A stretch of 64,000 nt of DNA from Benthicola sp964195715 (GTDB taxonomy: Bacteria; Gemmatimonadota; Gemmatimonadetes; Palauibacterales; Palauibacteraceae): assembly GCA_964195715.1 (NCBI GenBank), contig CAXMRU010000057.1, positions 1 through 64,000 of the forward strand, read 5' to 3'. Position numbers and translations under genes: made by a program. The notes under the pieces were generated by a model, which saw only the letters and a list, made by a program, of their open reading frames with translations, made no database searches and was not told where the DNA came from. How positions within the stretch are numbered: the stretch's first letter is position 1; every line of letters starts with the position of its first letter. Shown here one piece after another: positions 9,290 through 17,651 of the stretch.

Positions 9290-11281
9290 TCAGCCTTCGA
9301 CCGCCTCCCACTCGTTGTTCGATCGATCCAGATCCGGGTAGTAGCCGTCCGGATCGATCGTGACTTTCTGCAGGTCGCCCGAGGTGGCCACCGTACCGGT
9401 CGCCGTCCGTGTACCGGCCCACACCGAGGCTGGCCACACAACCGTTTCGGACGAACCATCGGCGTACTCGAGCCTCATCTCCACGGGCATGACGCCGCTG
9501 GACAGGTTCGACACGGTGATGTCGGCGGAACCGGCGCCAGGCAGGACTTGATCCAGCGCTTGATCCAGCGTCGCCTCGCCAAAGAACCAGGGCTGCCAGA
9601 ACCAGTCGAGGTCCGCGGCGGCGGCTTCCGACATCATCGCGAAAAAGTCCCACGGCATGGGGTGCTTGAACGCCCAGGTCGCCGCGTAGTCCTTGTAGAA
9701 CGCGTCGAACTTCTCCTGGCCGATCATGTGCCCAATGGTGTGGAGCAGCATCCCCGGCTTGCTGTACGCGGCGACATTCTGACCGAACATGTGCTCGGCG
9801 TAGTCCGCGTGACCCATGATGGGCTCCTGCATCTCCATCTGGACGACCATCTGGTAGCCCCGGTCGTCGCCCGGACGCGTGACAGGATTCTCGTAATAGT
9901 CGGCCATGGCGAGCGACGTATTGTACGTCGTCAGGCCTTCGTCCATCCAGGGATACGCCATCTCCTTCGTGCCGACGATCATCGGCATCCAGAAGTGGCT
10001 CAGCTCGTGCGTAACGACGCCGTTGAGCCCCCGATCCTTGGCCTGGTGGGTGATGAACGTGATCATCGGGTATTCCATCCCGCTGACCTCGGGCGGACCC
10101 ATGGCAGCCGTAGCCTGCGGATACGGATACGGAAGGATGTAGTCAGAGAAGAACTCGATGGCGTGCTTGGCATACAGGGTTGCCGGGGCCCAGTGGTCCA
10201 TCGCCGGATCGAACACGTTCTGGATCAGCGCCCTGCCCCGCTCGTGCCCGGTCTCGGCGCCGGTGACGTGCCACACGTAGGTACCACCCGCGGCGAACGC
10301 GAAGTCGCGTACCATCTCGGCTTCGAGGCGCCATGTATGCCAACCGTCGTCCGACGGGGCCGTCGCGTTGCCGGCTTCCCTGTCCTCGATGCTAACGACC
10401 TTAACGACCGTGTCGAGCGCGGCGGCAGACTCGAGAGTTTGCACAGCCTCGGGCCGCAGGACCTCGTCCGCGTTCGTGAGCATACCGGTGCCCACGACGA
10501 GCCATCCCTCGGGGACCGTCACGTCCACCGTGAAGTTGCCGTAGTCCGTGTAGAACTCGCCGCTGCCCAGGTAGGGGGATTGGTCCTGCCCGAACACGTC
10601 GTCGAACACTGCAACCTGGGGATACCACTGGGCGAGCTGGAAGATCTCGTTGTTCAGGTGGCCCATGCGGAAGCCGCCGCTTCCGGCGACGACGAACGAC
10701 CAGTCCACCTCGAGCTCGATCACACCGCCGGAAGCGAGCGGCTCCGGAAGCGAGATCACCGCGAGCGTTCCGTTCACACGGTACCCGGGATCCTGCGGCC
10801 CGCGCTGCTGCTGTCCGAAGAATCGCCGGGACGGAAGCTCGTCGAGGTCCATGCCGCCGGCCGCGACGCGGTCAAGCGTCATACCGCCGGTGATAGTGGT
10901 ACTCCGGCCGCGTGGCGAGCCTTCCGCGAACACATTCTGGTACAGGTGAAGTACGATGACCGGACGCTCGTGTGGCGTCTCGTTGCGGATCGTGATCGTC
11001 TCACTCGCCGTCACGAGGGCGGTCTCCGGCTCGATCTTCACATCGATGTCGTAGTCTACCCACTGCTGCCAGTAGTCGGGGCCCGGTCGGCCATCCGCCG
11101 TGCGGGTGCCCGCCTCGATCGCGGCAACGTAGCCGTCGGGGGGCTGCACCGGGTTGAATACGGGATAGTCGACGACCAGTCCTTCCCCGTCCGCCGGGTT
11201 GCTAGCCTGAGCCGCGACCTGCGGCGCAGTGGCACCCACCATGATCGCGATCGCTGTGACTCGATAACTCCACACTTTCAT
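9290..11281 (-). CDS. Secreted M1 family (gluzincin) metallopeptidase
   Basis: A 663-residue protein starting MKVWSYR with a signal peptide ending near AQA (about residue 26), so it acts in the periplasm or outside the cell. The zinc site is complete: H425-E426-x-x-H429 followed by E448 in WMDEG. Upstream is VSGMEYP, matching the GxMEN exopeptidase motif in a modified form. The N-terminal 180-200 residues form the beta-rich saddle domain, and the end of the protein looks like an Ig-like C-terminal domain. The changed GAMEN loop may alter amino-terminus recognition. It leads the M1/dehydrogenase/M20 gene set. The spacer upstream holds a tandem repeat that may be an operator. Confidence 0.88.
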   Translation of the reverse strand: MKVWSYRVTAIAIMVGATAPQVAAQASNPADGEGLVVDYPVFNPVQPPDGYVAAIEAGTRTADGRPGPDYWQQWVDYDIDVKIEPETALVTASETITIRNETPHERPVIVLHLYQNVFAEGSPRGRSTTITGGMTLDRVAAGGMDLDELPSRRFFGQQQRGPQDPGYRVNGTLAVISLPEPLASGGVIELEVDWSFVVAGSGGFRMGHLNNEIFQLAQWYPQVAVFDDVFGQDQSPYLGSGEFYTDYGNFTVDVTVPEGWLVVGTGMLTNADEVLRPEAVQTLESAAALDTVVKVVSIEDREAGNATAPSDDGWHTWRLEAEMVRDFAFAAGGTYVWHVTGAETGHERGRALIQNVFDPAMDHWAPATLYAKHAIEFFSDYILPYPYPQATAAMGPPEVSGMEYPMITFITHQAKDRGLNGVVTHELSHFWMPMIVGTKEMAYPWMDEGLTTYNTSLAMADYYENPVTRPGDDRGYQMVVQMEMQEPIMGHADYAEHMFGQNVAAYSKPGMLLHTIGHMIGQEKFDAFYKDYAATWAFKHPMPWDFFAMMSEAAAADLDWFWQPWFFGEATLDQALDQVLPGAGSADITVSNLSSGVMPVEMRLEYADGSSETVVWPASVWAGTRTATGTVATSGDLQKVTIDPDGYYPDLDRSNNEWEAVEG

Positions 11282-11379
11282 CACTCTCCACCTCCCCATC
11301 GTCCTCTACCTCCGTGTAGTGTTCTATCTGACGCCTGATCCCCTCCCGTCAGTAACAGATATGGTCCGGTTCCCGCTGC

Positions 11380-11403
11380 CTGTTCAACAGGCTGTTCAAG
11401 AGG
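11380..11403. promoter_or_regulatory. 12-bp tandem repeat with embedded palindrome, candidate operator
   Basis: CTGTTCAACAGG at 11380-11391 is followed at once by CTGTTCAAGAGG at 11392-11403 (11 of 12 identical). CCTGTT and AACAGG at 11379-11391 also form an inverted repeat around one base. It lies about 100 bp upstream of the M1 peptidase start, and TTGAAC on the minus strand inside it could act as a -35 element. Confidence 0.4.
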
Positions 11404-11425
11404 TACAGCCATTAAGACGGGCAAC

Positions 11426-12817
11426 CTACTTCGGAGCCTCGAAGTCCGTCCAGTTGAGGAGAGGCAACAACTGGTGCCTGCCTTCGTGTCGCCAGTCAGG
11501 CGGTGGCCACGCCACTGAGCCGAGTGGCGCGATTCGGCCCACACCCAGACGAGTCGCGAGCACAGCGAGTTTCCGGAGTCCTTCCGCGCCAGAGAATCCG
11601 AACGTCTGGATCCTCCCCTCCAGGGGCCTCAGCACCTCTTCAAGGGTCTCGAGGTCCGGAACCCGGTGAACCCAGACTACGCGAGGCAGTGATTCTGTCC
11701 GGGCCGCCGGGCTCTCGCTGACCAGGATCGTCCAGGCCAGGGACTCGCCCGGCGCTTCGACTCCCAATCCTCCGTCCCCGTACCCTCCGAATTCAAACAT
11801 CGCACGCGCCGAGCGGATCGCCACGGCTTCCTCCGCCGTCGGATCGGGAGGAGGGTGATCCCGGGTTCGCTCCTCGAGAGCGCCGGCGAGACGGCTCACG
11901 AATGCACCGGTAGCCAAGCCAACCACGTACACAAGGCGAGGCGACACGCAACCCTGCTGATCGTAAGCACATACGTCCCTGGCGAGGGCCGCAGCCGCTT
12001 CCTCCTGTGGAGTGTCCGGCAGCAAGACGGCCACGCCGGTTCGGGGACCGTACGAAATCAGGTCTGTATGCGCCGGCAGCGCGCCCCGCACAGCCTCCAC
12101 CGCCGCAGCACCGCCGTACACCACGACCTTACCGGCCCATTTAGTCCACTCACGCCACGCCGCCGGGAAGTGCGATCCGGGCCACCATGTCGCAGCGAGC
12201 GAGCGACCCAGCAGTGGATCTTCCTCGGCCAGCAGACGAGCGAACATCGGGAGCAGCCCGGGCTCGGCCTCTGGCAGCTTGCACAGAACACCCGAGCGGG
12301 CCAGAAGAGCCCGGATCGTGGCCGTAATCGCTACGCCGGGAACGTTGCCGGCAAGTACCTGCAGCACCACGGGCGCGCCGACGGCTCTACGCCGCCGGAC
12401 GCCCGGACCTTCCCATCGCTCATCCCGCACGAAGCCGTCGAGCACTGCGGGGCCGCCCAGTTCCGAGTCGACCAGTCCCGCGAGTGCGTCGGTCGTCCAC
12501 GTCCGGGCCATCCCGTCCAGGGTGTCACGTATCAGGCGGTCGTCCCACCCGAGTTCGGCGTGAAGGAGCTCCCTCGTGGCAATGCCCGCGCTCCCTTCGG
12601 CCGTGAGCCGCGCGGCGGCGGCCCCGATCGCCTGGATCACGTCTGTGGTCGCCCGATGAGCCCGCGCTTCGAGCGCTCCCTCCCTGATGTGCGCCGCCAC
12701 GATCCCGGCCTCCGTGCCTGACAGGGACGGGGCCCGGAAGGCGCTCCCGGCATGTGTGCGTCCCTCCAACCACTCGGTGGGCGTCGGAAGCCCCGGAAGG
12801 TGCCAGGCTTCAAACAT
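11426..12817 (-). CDS. luxC: LuxC-like acyl-CoA / acyl-protein reductase
   Basis: A 463-residue member of the LuxC family in the aldehyde dehydrogenase superfamily. It reduces an activated fatty acyl group to a fatty aldehyde with NADPH through an acyl-cysteine. The catalytic cysteine is C290 in the conserved stretch DQQGCVSP, close to the position known in Vibrio LuxC. The mid-region LAGNVPGV matches the cofactor-binding part of the family. The ATG at 12817 has AGGAGC directly upstream and overlaps the luxE-like stop by 8 nt, so the two proteins are translationally coupled. No luciferase genes or LuxD are nearby, so a role in bioluminescence is not supported; aldehyde, alcohol, alkane or wax-type products are possible. 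Confidence 0.82.
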   Translation of the reverse strand: MFEAWHLPGLPTPTEWLEGRTHAGSAFRAPSLSGTEAGIVAAHIREGALEARAHRATTDVIQAIGAAAARLTAEGSAGIATRELLHAELGWDDRLIRDTLDGMARTWTTDALAGLVDSELGGPAVLDGFVRDERWEGPGVRRRRAVGAPVVLQVLAGNVPGVAITATIRALLARSGVLCKLPEAEPGLLPMFARLLAEEDPLLGRSLAATWWPGSHFPAAWREWTKWAGKVVVYGGAAAVEAVRGALPAHTDLISYGPRTGVAVLLPDTPQEEAAAALARDVCAYDQQGCVSPRLVYVVGLATGAFVSRLAGALEERTRDHPPPDPTAEEAVAIRSARAMFEFGGYGDGGLGVEAPGESLAWTILVSESPAARTESLPRVVWVHRVPDLETLEEVLRPLEGRIQTFGFSGAEGLRKLAVLATRLGVGRIAPLGSVAWPPPDWRHEGRHQLLPLLNWTDFEAPK

Positions 12818-13928
12818 GCTCCTGCGCCTCCAGAAGCTCCGCGGTCGCCAGCGAGCACCCACGGGGCGGCGCTCCCTCCGTGCGGCCGATCCATTCGATT
12901 CCCTCACCGACGATGCGGCCCCTGTCTTCAGTGAGCACCGAGCACACGCTGCCCAGGTTCGCCAGATCGTAGTGACACAGGATTCCGGTCTGGCCGTCCG
13001 GGAGCTCCTCGAGTGTCACGGGATCAAGCACCCACGACCGCAGCCACGGCGGACCCAGCAGCGGCACGCCTGGATCGCCATGGCCGTAGCGCTGCGACAG
13101 CAGTTCGGTCATCCCGAACTCGTTGACGATCGTCTCGAGCCGGAGACCCAGCTGGCCGCACAGACCTGTCAGAACGGCGGCGCGCTCCAGGCCCTCACGC
13201 GCCTTCACGCCTCCCGTATCCATCAGTCTGGATCCCGATGGGAGCGGGGACGTGATGGATCGTCCGTCCGTCAGCCGCTCCAGCCATTCAGCGAATCCGA
13301 GCGTCGTCCCCAGAAGGCACAGCGGCAGGTCCAACCGGACGGCGTACGCCACCACGCCGTCCAGCGCCGTCCAGTCGACTCCGTCCGCGGTCGCAACGCT
13401 GCCTCCAAGCTCACTCGCGAAGCCCGCGCGAACGTCATCCAGCATCCAGCCGAGCGATGATGTCGGATCATACGTAAAGGATGGTGGTAAAGTCACTATG
13501 TTTGCTGCGACTTCACCCTCGAGGACGAATGCGCGGAACGTGGCGCGAAGCGAAGCACGATACAGCTCCAGAGACCGGACCAGGTGACGCCCCCTCCGTG
13601 AAGACCCACGGCTCGTCCCACTCGTCAGGAATGTGAGCTTCGCCCCACTGGAAGGTCCGACGATCAGGTCCACCGCGCGAAAGGCAGCCGTCGGAACCGG
13701 TGGCACGTCCCTCCACCCGGACACATCGCCGGGCCTCACACGTCGGGTTTCGCAGTACTTGCGGTATGTCGAGTTCTCCGCGAACTGCAATGCGAACGCG
13801 CGCCGCGCCCACTCATTCAGCCGATCGTCGTCCCATTCGCTCCCACCCGGCATCCACCGATCGAACGCGGCCGCACACTCGGCCGCCAGTGAGTCGAAGT
13901 CGTTCCCAACCGGCGTGTGTATCGTCAT
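12810..13928 (-). CDS. luxE: LuxE-like acyl-protein synthetase
   Basis: A 372-residue adenylate-forming enzyme of the LuxE family. It has the ATP-binding loop TSGTSRGSS (an SGTT/TSGTT-like P-loop), the FGMTELLSQ adenylate motif, and a C-terminal cysteine, C358 in RGCSLA, at the place where LuxE is acylated. In lux systems LuxE activates a free fatty acid and passes it to LuxC. Here it immediately precedes and overlaps the luxC-like gene, so the pair should form a fatty-acid reductase complex. ATG 13928 is preferred because upstream in-frame residues are arginine-rich and read like non-coding sequence. The Shine-Dalgarno sequence is weak. Confidence 0.8.
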   Translation of the reverse strand: MTIHTPVGNDFDSLAAECAAAFDRWMPGGSEWDDDRLNEWARRAFALQFAENSTYRKYCETRRVRPGDVSGWRDVPPVPTAAFRAVDLIVGPSSGAKLTFLTSGTSRGSSRRGRHLVRSLELYRASLRATFRAFVLEGEVAANIVTLPPSFTYDPTSSLGWMLDDVRAGFASELGGSVATADGVDWTALDGVVAYAVRLDLPLCLLGTTLGFAEWLERLTDGRSITSPLPSGSRLMDTGGVKAREGLERAAVLTGLCGQLGLRLETIVNEFGMTELLSQRYGHGDPGVPLLGPPWLRSWVLDPVTLEELPDGQTGILCHYDLANLGSVCSVLTEDRGRIVGEGIEWIGRTEGAPPRGCSLATAELLEAQEHV

Positions 13929-14055
13929 ACGCGAAATGTGTGCGCGGGAACCCGGAGCGACAAGCGGAGGACCTGCGGTGGGGAGGAAGTTGCCGGCGCG
14001 GGCACGGTCATGGTCATGGGCCAACTGGTCCCGCGCCCGCCGCACGTGTGCTGAT

Positions 14056-15369
14056 TCAGTGCGTATCCAACCTACCTGTGTGATGTTCTCCTTTACGTAC
14101 CCACTTTACCTCCACGGCATCTTCGTGTTCCGCATCGGCCAACACCTGACGTAACGTCGCTACGCTACTACAGTTCACCTTATCTACCTCAACCACGACG
14201 TCCCCATCTCGCAGGCCCATCCGATCCGCCGGAGTGTCCCGGATCACGCGCATCACCAGGAGGCCATCGTCCACCCCTTCGAAGTATTCCGCCAGGCTTC
14301 CGCCGAGCTCCCGGAATTCCGCTCCGGCCACTCTCATATCGCTGAAAAGCAGCGTCCGCAACTGGCCCGGAACGGGGCGATGCGCAACGTAATAAGCCCA
14401 TTCTCCGCGGGGATCGGTGCGCGTCGTCACGGACAGGGTCAGGCCCAGCGAATCGGTTCCCAGCGTCCGGACCTCGGCGCGCAGGCGGACCAGCGAATCA
14501 AGGTGCACCCGGGCTGACCGAAACGATGAATCCCGCACCCTGACCAGGCGCCTTGCGAGCTCCTCGTTTTCCCACACGTAACGTGGCAGATCCACTCGCA
14601 CTTCCACGCGTGCTCCACTCTCCTCATCCTGGGTCACGTCTGCTTCGGACCGCTGGCCCTCGACGACCCTGGCCTGCGCCAACCTTCCGTCGTGCTCCCG
14701 CATTCTCTGCAGGATTACGCCTGCCTTCTCCGGGTCCCCGACCTCGATCTTGAAGCTGCCCTCATCATCTTCATGGAAGAAGACGAATGCGTTACCGTGC
14801 GTACGAAGTGATTCCAGGCGAACCTCGACCTCATTCAATCGGGCTCGGAGGGAGGGGATCCGCACCACGCGCACGCCTCCTGACGCGTCCTCTGCGAGCT
14901 CCTCCGGAAGACCGAAGAACATCGTCCGCACGTTCATCCACGGATCGGCGGGACGCATTTCGGGCGTGACCCGGATCGTCATTCGGCCGGACGCCCGAGC
15001 CAGGCCGAGCTGCACCGGCACACCGGCCTCCAGTCCGAGCAGAGCCGCCCGCCCCTCCAGCGTCGTGACGTCCAGTCCATCCACCGACAGCAGCGTGTCC
15101 CTTGCCTGCACACCGGCGAGATCGGCCGGGCCATTCACGACCACCGAGCTCACGACGGGGGGCTGACCACACCTTTCCTCGGCCCTCATGAGCGCATCGC
15201 ACCGTTCTTCCAGCAGGACACCGATGCGGGCTTTCTCCTCCTGGACCCAGTTGACCTCTGGCTCCTGCGCTGACAGGCGGCTCGTTCCCGCGACTGTCAA
15301 GATCAGCATCGTGGCGACGACGGCCAGACTCGCTGACAGGCGTCTCATGTTGTGTCGCAACGTCTCCAT
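14056..15369 (-). CDS. Periplasmic protein with two PDZ domains
   Basis: A 437-residue protein with an N-terminal signal peptide (hydrophobic core about residues 10-33, likely cleaved after LSAQ). The first PDZ-like domain spans about residues 45-115 (NGPADLAGVQ type carboxylate loop) and the second about 365-430 (DTPADRMGLRDGD). The region between is charged and probably helical. There is no protease triad, so it is a peptide-binding or sensor protein rather than a DegS-type enzyme. It follows the sigma/anti-sigma pair by about 70 nt, which raises the possibility that it senses envelope state for that pathway. An alternative start at 15348 would give a shorter n-region. Confidence 0.72.
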   Translation of the reverse strand: METLRHNMRRLSASLAVVATMLILTVAGTSRLSAQEPEVNWVQEEKARIGVLLEERCDALMRAEERCGQPPVVSSVVVNGPADLAGVQARDTLLSVDGLDVTTLEGRAALLGLEAGVPVQLGLARASGRMTIRVTPEMRPADPWMNVRTMFFGLPEELAEDASGGVRVVRIPSLRARLNEVEVRLESLRTHGNAFVFFHEDDEGSFKIEVGDPEKAGVILQRMREHDGRLAQARVVEGQRSEADVTQDEESGARVEVRVDLPRYVWENEELARRLVRVRDSSFRSARVHLDSLVRLRAEVRTLGTDSLGLTLSVTTRTDPRGEWAYYVAHRPVPGQLRTLLFSDMRVAGAEFRELGGSLAEYFEGVDDGLLVMRVIRDTPADRMGLRDGDVVVEVDKVNCSSVATLRQVLADAEHEDAVEVKWVRKGEHHTGRLDTH

Positions 15370-15439
15370 CCTATATCCCCATGCGGATTTTCATCCACTC
15401 GTTCGTCAAACAGCGTCCGCTCCACAGCCCCACGCTCCC

Positions 15440-16138
15440 TCAGTACTCGGATCCTGTCATGCGCAGGGTCTGATCCAATTGACCGGCCAGGTCCTCTCTC
15501 TCGTCTACCAGCTGGAACAAGAAGTTGTTGAGCACGGGATCCGCTGGAGCCTCGCGTAGTGCGTCGCGAGATGCATCGATCATCGCATCGAGATGCGTGA
15601 TTCTCTCAGCGACCGCCGCGGGCCCGGCTTCCCACCTGTTCGCTTCGAAATCACCGTCTCGAAGCTGCTGCAGGTCTGCAACCGTCCGCAGGTATGCCTC
15701 GGCCGGCTCAATCACCATCAGGGATTCGGGGGACGCATCCGTCAGCGGCCCCACGCTTCCATTCCGGTCATCGGCTACGGTCGCCGCACCCTGTGCTCCA
15801 TCGGGTCCGGCATCGATTCTCTGACCCACCATCAGACCGGCAGCGAACAACGCCACCACGGCCGCCGCCTGCAGCGGCCAGCTCATCGCCTTACGCCAGA
15901 TCGGTGAGACGGTCGCCGCTCGCCGAGTTTCCAGGCCCAGCTGCTCCTCGATGCGATCCCACTCGCCCTCCGGTGGCTCGAGATCGGGCAGTCCGGATAA
16001 GGCCATCCGCATACGGCTCATCTGCTCGTACTCGCGAGCGCACTCCTCACAGTCAGCCACGTGCTCCAGCCCGCCGGGTACGCTCCCAGGGTCGTCGAGC
16101 AGTGCCGAGATCCGTTCTCTATTCAGATGCTCAGGCAT
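15440..16138 (-). CDS. Zinc-binding anti-sigma factor (ECF)
   Basis: A 232-residue single-pass membrane protein. The N-terminal domain has the HxxxCxxC zinc motif HVADCEEC typical of ZAS-type anti-sigma domains. A transmembrane helix follows at about residues 86-107, and the remainder would be periplasmic. It should hold the sigma factor encoded just upstream at the membrane. Its start overlaps the sigma gene's stop by 8 nt, so the two are translationally coupled. The periplasmic part contains several acidic helical stretches but no recognised sensor domain. Confidence 0.85.
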   Translation of the reverse strand: MPEHLNRERISALLDDPGSVPGGLEHVADCEECAREYEQMSRMRMALSGLPDLEPPEGEWDRIEEQLGLETRRAATVSPIWRKAMSWPLQAAAVVALFAAGLMVGQRIDAGPDGAQGAATVADDRNGSVGPLTDASPESLMVIEPAEAYLRTVADLQQLRDGDFEANRWEAGPAAVAERITHLDAMIDASRDALREAPADPVLNNFLFQLVDEREDLAGQLDQTLRMTGSEY

Positions 16139-16679
16139 GATTACCCGCTTCGTTTCTCTCCCGGGCCGGCGCCAGCAGATTTCGCATGCGCGCCCGGGCT
16201 TTGTGCAACTGCGATTTCGACGTTCCCACGGCCACCCCCATCCGACCCGCGATCTCTTCGTGCGTCAGGCCTTCCACGTCGTGCAGTACGAGGACCTTTC
16301 TATAGCCCGGCGACAACTGGTCCATCGCCTGGCTGAGCACTTTCTGGTTCAGCACCGTCTCGTCCGTCGGCGGTGGAGACGACCGCGGTTCGGCAGCAGC
16401 CTCCACGTCCGGCCTCTTGCTCTGTCGTCGCAGCCGGTTCAGAGCCGCGTTCACCGCCAGACGATGCATCCAGGTGCCGAATGACGACTCTCCCCGGAAC
16501 AGGTGCAGCTTCTGAAATGCTCGCACCCAGGCGTCCTGCGACACGTCCTCCGCGAGGTGGTCGTCACCGACCATCCTCCGAACCACGGAGTACACGCGGC
16601 CACTGTGCGCCGAGTAGAGTGCTGCCATCGCGCGGCGGTCACCCTTCCTGGCCGCCGCGATCAGCTGAACGTCAGACAT
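16131..16679 (-). CDS. ECF-family RNA polymerase sigma factor
   Basis: A 182-residue RpoE-like sigma factor. Region 2 (about residues 10-80) contains the DxAEDVSQDAWVRAF core-binding pattern, and region 4 (about 115-170) contains the helix-turn-helix EEIAGRMGVAVGTSKSQLHKAR. The length is typical. GAGGCG lies just upstream of the ATG. It is followed by its anti-sigma gene and lies only 70 nt downstream of the PAP2-type gene of the sphingolipid set, so it may belong to the same transcription unit. This places an envelope-type stress sigma with lipid genes; the actual regulon is not visible here. Confidence 0.9.
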   Translation of the reverse strand: MSDVQLIAAARKGDRRAMAALYSAHSGRVYSVVRRMVGDDHLAEDVSQDAWVRAFQKLHLFRGESSFGTWMHRLAVNAALNRLRRQSKRPDVEAAAEPRSSPPPTDETVLNQKVLSQAMDQLSPGYRKVLVLHDVEGLTHEEIAGRMGVAVGTSKSQLHKARARMRNLLAPARERNEAGNHA

Positions 16680-16748
16680 TCGCCTCGTTTCTCATGATCG
16701 TCGGTATTTGGACGGGTAGGGGAGTCCCACGGTTGTCTGCTCGGGGGG

Positions 16749-17651
16749 TCAGTCCGCGGTGGGGTCGCCTTCCAGCCGCCGCATCAGCCACGGCGTCGCC
16801 AGGTAAGCGGCCATCGCCACCATCAGCCCGACCATCGCATCGATCCCGTAGTGGAATCGCCCGTATACCGTCCCGAGGGCTAGAGACACCGCGAAGGGCG
16901 CCATGATCCAGAAGACTCGCTTGCTCTCGCGCCCGGTAGCGAACCATGCCGACATGGTGGCCGCCACATGCGAGGAGGGGAACGCTGTGCCCTTGGAGGA
17001 TCCGGACTCGAGGATCGTGTGTACGAGCAAGAACAGCTTCCCGTCCGACGCCTCGCCGGCGATCTGCGGGAAGTCGTAGCGGGGACCCGCCACAGGAAAG
17101 ACCGAAAAGCACAAATAGCAGACGAAGAAGGCCAGGGCGATCGTGAACGAGGCCCGCTCCAGCGCCCTGGGCCCCTTCAGCAGGAATGCGGCCACCGCCG
17201 CTCCCGGCACGATAAGGTAGTACGACAAATACCCGAGGTGCAGCATCTCGGAGAACCAGAGGCGGCCGTACCAGTCGCTGAACACCATGGCCAGCTGGGT
17301 CCCGAACAACAATTCCTCCCACATCATCACCGTGGGATCGAAGTAGCCTGTCACGTGGAGCTGGTTCAGTGGCGCCAGTTCCAGGTACAGCAGCGGTGTA
17401 AGCGCGACCGGATAGAACAGCCGGAAGAACAGCACGAATCCGTTCGTCGGGAGCGTGAACGACGCCATCCACCAGATGAGTCCCATGGCGGCCAGGTGCA
17501 GCACGGCGATCCCGACACCGAAGCCCGTGATGCTCGTCAGGGCAACAACACCCGTCGCCGCCAGATACGCCATCGTGAGGTAATCGACTGCGAGCGGCCC
17601 GCGGCTGCGCATTTCCGTTTCGGCTCTGAATCCCTTGATCACCTGAGCCAT
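16749..17651 (-). CDS. PAP2/AUR1-like membrane enzyme, candidate phosphosphingolipid synthase
   Basis: A 300-residue polytopic membrane protein with about six hydrophobic segments. The PAP2 active-site motifs are present: PSSH at 225-228 and R265-F-H267-YGI-D271, with G189-P190-R191 as the probable first motif. AUR1-type members of this superfamily transfer a phosphoinositol or other headgroup to ceramide; others simply dephosphorylate lipids. The gene overlaps the end of the SDR gene by 13 nt and closes a run with serine palmitoyltransferase and two further ceramide-type genes. A headgroup-transfer role on ceramide is therefore a good inference. The headgroup itself cannot be deduced. Confidence 0.72.
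   Translation of the reverse strand: MAQVIKGFRAETEMRSRGPLAVDYLTMAYLAATGVVALTSITGFGVGIAVLHLAAMGLIWWMASFTLPTNGFVLFFRLFYPVALTPLLYLELAPLNQLHVTGYFDPTVMMWEELLFGTQLAMVFSDWYGRLWFSEMLHLGYLSYYLIVPGAAVAAFLLKGPRALERASFTIALAFFVCYLCFSVFPVAGPRYDFPQIAGEASDGKLFLLVHTILESGSSKGTAFPSSHVAATMSAWFATGRESKRVFWIMAPFAVSLALGTVYGRFHYGIDAMVGLMVAMAAYLATPWLMRRLEGDPTAD

Noticed and set aside
9248..11338. Long open frame of about 700 codons on the plus strand
   Set aside because: It is antisense to the M1 peptidase, whose signal peptide and HExxH...E site are unmistakable. The opposite frame is His/Arg/Val-rich low-information sequence typical of GC-rich shadows.
11426..13928. Bioluminescence operon
   Set aside because: LuxE- and LuxC-like genes are present, but luciferase subunits and LuxD are absent from the neighbourhood.
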